Assembly: GCF_003399445.1 (NCBI RefSeq)
Contig: NZ_QUQO01000001.1
Coordinates: 124,001 to 188,000, forward strand
Direction: 5' to 3'
DNA: 64,000 bases
From: Parvularcula marina
GTDB taxonomy: Bacteria > Pseudomonadota > Alphaproteobacteria > Caulobacterales > Parvularculaceae
Below, piece by piece: positions 63,124 to 64,000 of this stretch. Within the stretch, counting starts at the first letter, position 1; each line of letters begins with the position of its first letter. Both the position numbers and the translations under genes were made by a program. Below the pieces are notes generated by a model. That model did no database searches and was not told where the DNA came from. It saw only the letters and a list, made by a program, of their open reading frames with translations.

Positions 63124-64000
63124 TTAATGATTACGGCGCCATGGTTGCCCTTCCAGTAACCATGCCAGAAGGAGAAGCCCGCCCATCAGGCCAAAGCCGA
63201 TCCATGGGGTGAGAATGGGGCGGATACGGACCGCTTCGATCTGCATCGTGTTGCGGCGGGGGAAGCCCATCCAGCGCGTGCCGCTGGTCTCCCGCCCCGG
63301 CGCGACACGGCGGATATTGGGCAGGGTGCCGCTCGCCGATGTCAGCGTCGTGATGCTACCGCCTGTCGCTTCAGAGAAAGGCGCAAGAATATCCGTGGTC
63401 GTCGTGACGGCGTCGATTTCGGCGATATGTTCTTCGCCGCTTGAGGCAAGGGCGAAAAGGACATCGCCATCAGGATCGAGCGTCTCCAGCCGGTAAAGGC
63501 CGGGCAGTGAGGCGTCAGCCGTGGCGGTAAATTCGCCGGGTGAGGAGGCGTTGAGGGTCACGGTTTCCTCATCGCCCTCAGGCGTGATGATGGTGACGGC
63601 GGGCACCTCATCACCAAGGCTCTGGCGCGTGATTTCGAGCACGCCTTCGGGGGTAATGTGACCGGTCAGGGCCTCTTCTTCGAGTTCAGGCTCCTGCATC
63701 AGCCAGTGAACAAGGCGGCGCAATAGCTCTCTGTGCGGACCGCCGCCGTCAAAGTCGCGGGCCCAGAGCCAGATATGATCGGAGAGCAGCATGGCGATCC
63801 GGCCATCACCAACCCGGTCGACGACCAGCAGCGGCTGGTCATTCGTGCCGGTCATCAGGACGTCGCCGCGGCGGACCTGCGCGGGCAGGAGCCGCAGCCA
63901 GCGTCCCCAGTCGCGTGACGAGCCGAGTGTGCGGGTCACGGGATGGCGGAGGCCCGTCTCACTCTGGGTTGGCAGGAAGGCATTCTCCTGCGCGGCACCA
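63124..64000 (-). CDS. C-terminal part of a large membrane protein, glutamine-amidotransferase-like family
   Basis: The frame is open from the right edge to a stop at 63124, giving 292 residues of a longer protein. The visible part includes HPVTRTLGSSRDWGRWLRLL, VVDRVGDGRIAMLLSDHIWL, GPHRELLRRLVHWLMQEPEL, a beta-rich region, and one membrane helix near the end (LTPWIGFGLMGGLLLLAWLL) followed by EGQPWRRNH. This matches the end of the large membrane proteins with a glutamine-amidotransferase-like domain that accompany the MoxR/BatA/VWA gene cluster in alphaproteobacteria. The HPV and DHIWLWARDFDGGGPH blocks are the main evidence. The N-terminus lies outside the window. Confidence 0.7.
   Translation of the reverse strand, partial: GAAQENAFLPTQSETGLRHPVTRTLGSSRDWGRWLRLLPAQVRRGDVLMTGTNDQPLLVVDRVGDGRIAMLLSDHIWLWARDFDGGGPHRELLRRLVHWLMQEPELEEEALTGHITPEGVLEITRQSLGDEVPAVTIITPEGDEETVTLNASSPGEFTATADASLPGLYRLETLDPDGDVLFALASSGEEHIAEIDAVTTTTDILAPFSEATGGSITTLTSASGTLPNIRRVAPGRETSGTRWMGFPRRNTMQIEAVRIRPILTPWIGFGLMGGLLLLAWLLEGQPWRRNH

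Overview
The window is a contiguous, gene-dense stretch of GC-rich bacterial chromosome that reads as an alphaproteobacterium. Supporting markers are the complex I accessory subunit NDUFA12, DUF2155 followed by a convergent aat, DUF4167, a pyruvate dehydrogenase E1 beta that carries its own lipoyl domain, the ppx-rlmE-DUF2855-guaB run, and a crtI-crtB-crtZ carotenoid operon. A pigmented, aerobic, probably marine or environmental member of the Caulobacterales/Maricaulales/Parvularculales kind would fit, but that placement is inference. I found no rRNA, tRNA, CRISPR array, insertion sequence or prophage. No gap longer than 300 bases lacks a gene. About 60 protein genes are called.

Layout. 1-2.6 kb: divergent hexuronate genes uxaC (cut by the left edge) and manD. 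2.6-9 kb: an AidB-type acyl-CoA dehydrogenase, a PrnB-like (DUF1864) heme enzyme divergent from a kynureninase-like PLP enzyme, and the helicase HrpB. 9-12.4 kb: a nitronate monooxygenase, three small SnoaL/DUF3291/ABM proteins, and purU. 12.4-16.7 kb: a translationally coupled glutathione-dependent formaldehyde operon (adhC, an unknown 102-residue protein, fghA) and an alkylation-repair operon (Ada-AlkA fusion plus ogt). 16.8-28.6 kb: glcB, an Lrp regulator, ppx, rlmE, DUF2855, guaB, an arsM plus radical SAM pair, an RsmB-type methyltransferase and DUF4167. 28.7-36.1 kb: an SDR, queA-tgt for queuosine, the crtIBZ operon, and a divergent AlkB-like diiron membrane monooxygenase.

36.4-42.2 kb: NDUFA12, DUF2155, aat, a dienoyl-CoA-reductase-like SDR, a voltage-gated-type ion channel and a large exported Sel1/MORN protein. 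42.5-53.4 kb: a dispersed pyruvate dehydrogenase region in the order pdhB, two DUF805 proteins, pdhC, a GH5 glucanase, a membrane-domain/M28 peptidase fusion, a lipoprotein, lpd, two uncharacterised genes, and pdhA. 53.4-64 kb: RDD and M23 proteins, a second GH5 enzyme directly behind fumC, small exported proteins, an isolated RusA-like nuclease, a CDF transporter, xerC, a possible flagellin-like protein, and the C-terminal part of a large membrane protein cut by the right edge.

How the genes work together. UxaC and ManD belong to the glucuronate to 2-keto-3-deoxygluconate route. AdhC, FghA and PurU all release formate from C1 units. AlkA-Ada, Ogt and possibly the AidB homolog deal with alkylation damage. 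PdhA/B/C, Lpd, FumC and GlcB feed or run central carbon metabolism. CrtI, CrtB and CrtZ give a hydroxylated carotenoid if a lycopene cyclase and CrtE lie elsewhere. The best candidates for undescribed biology are the ArsM/radical-SAM pair, the PrnB-like/kynureninase-like pair, the AlkB-like enzyme facing crtI, the membrane-domain/M28 fusion, and the small protein coupled into the formaldehyde operon.
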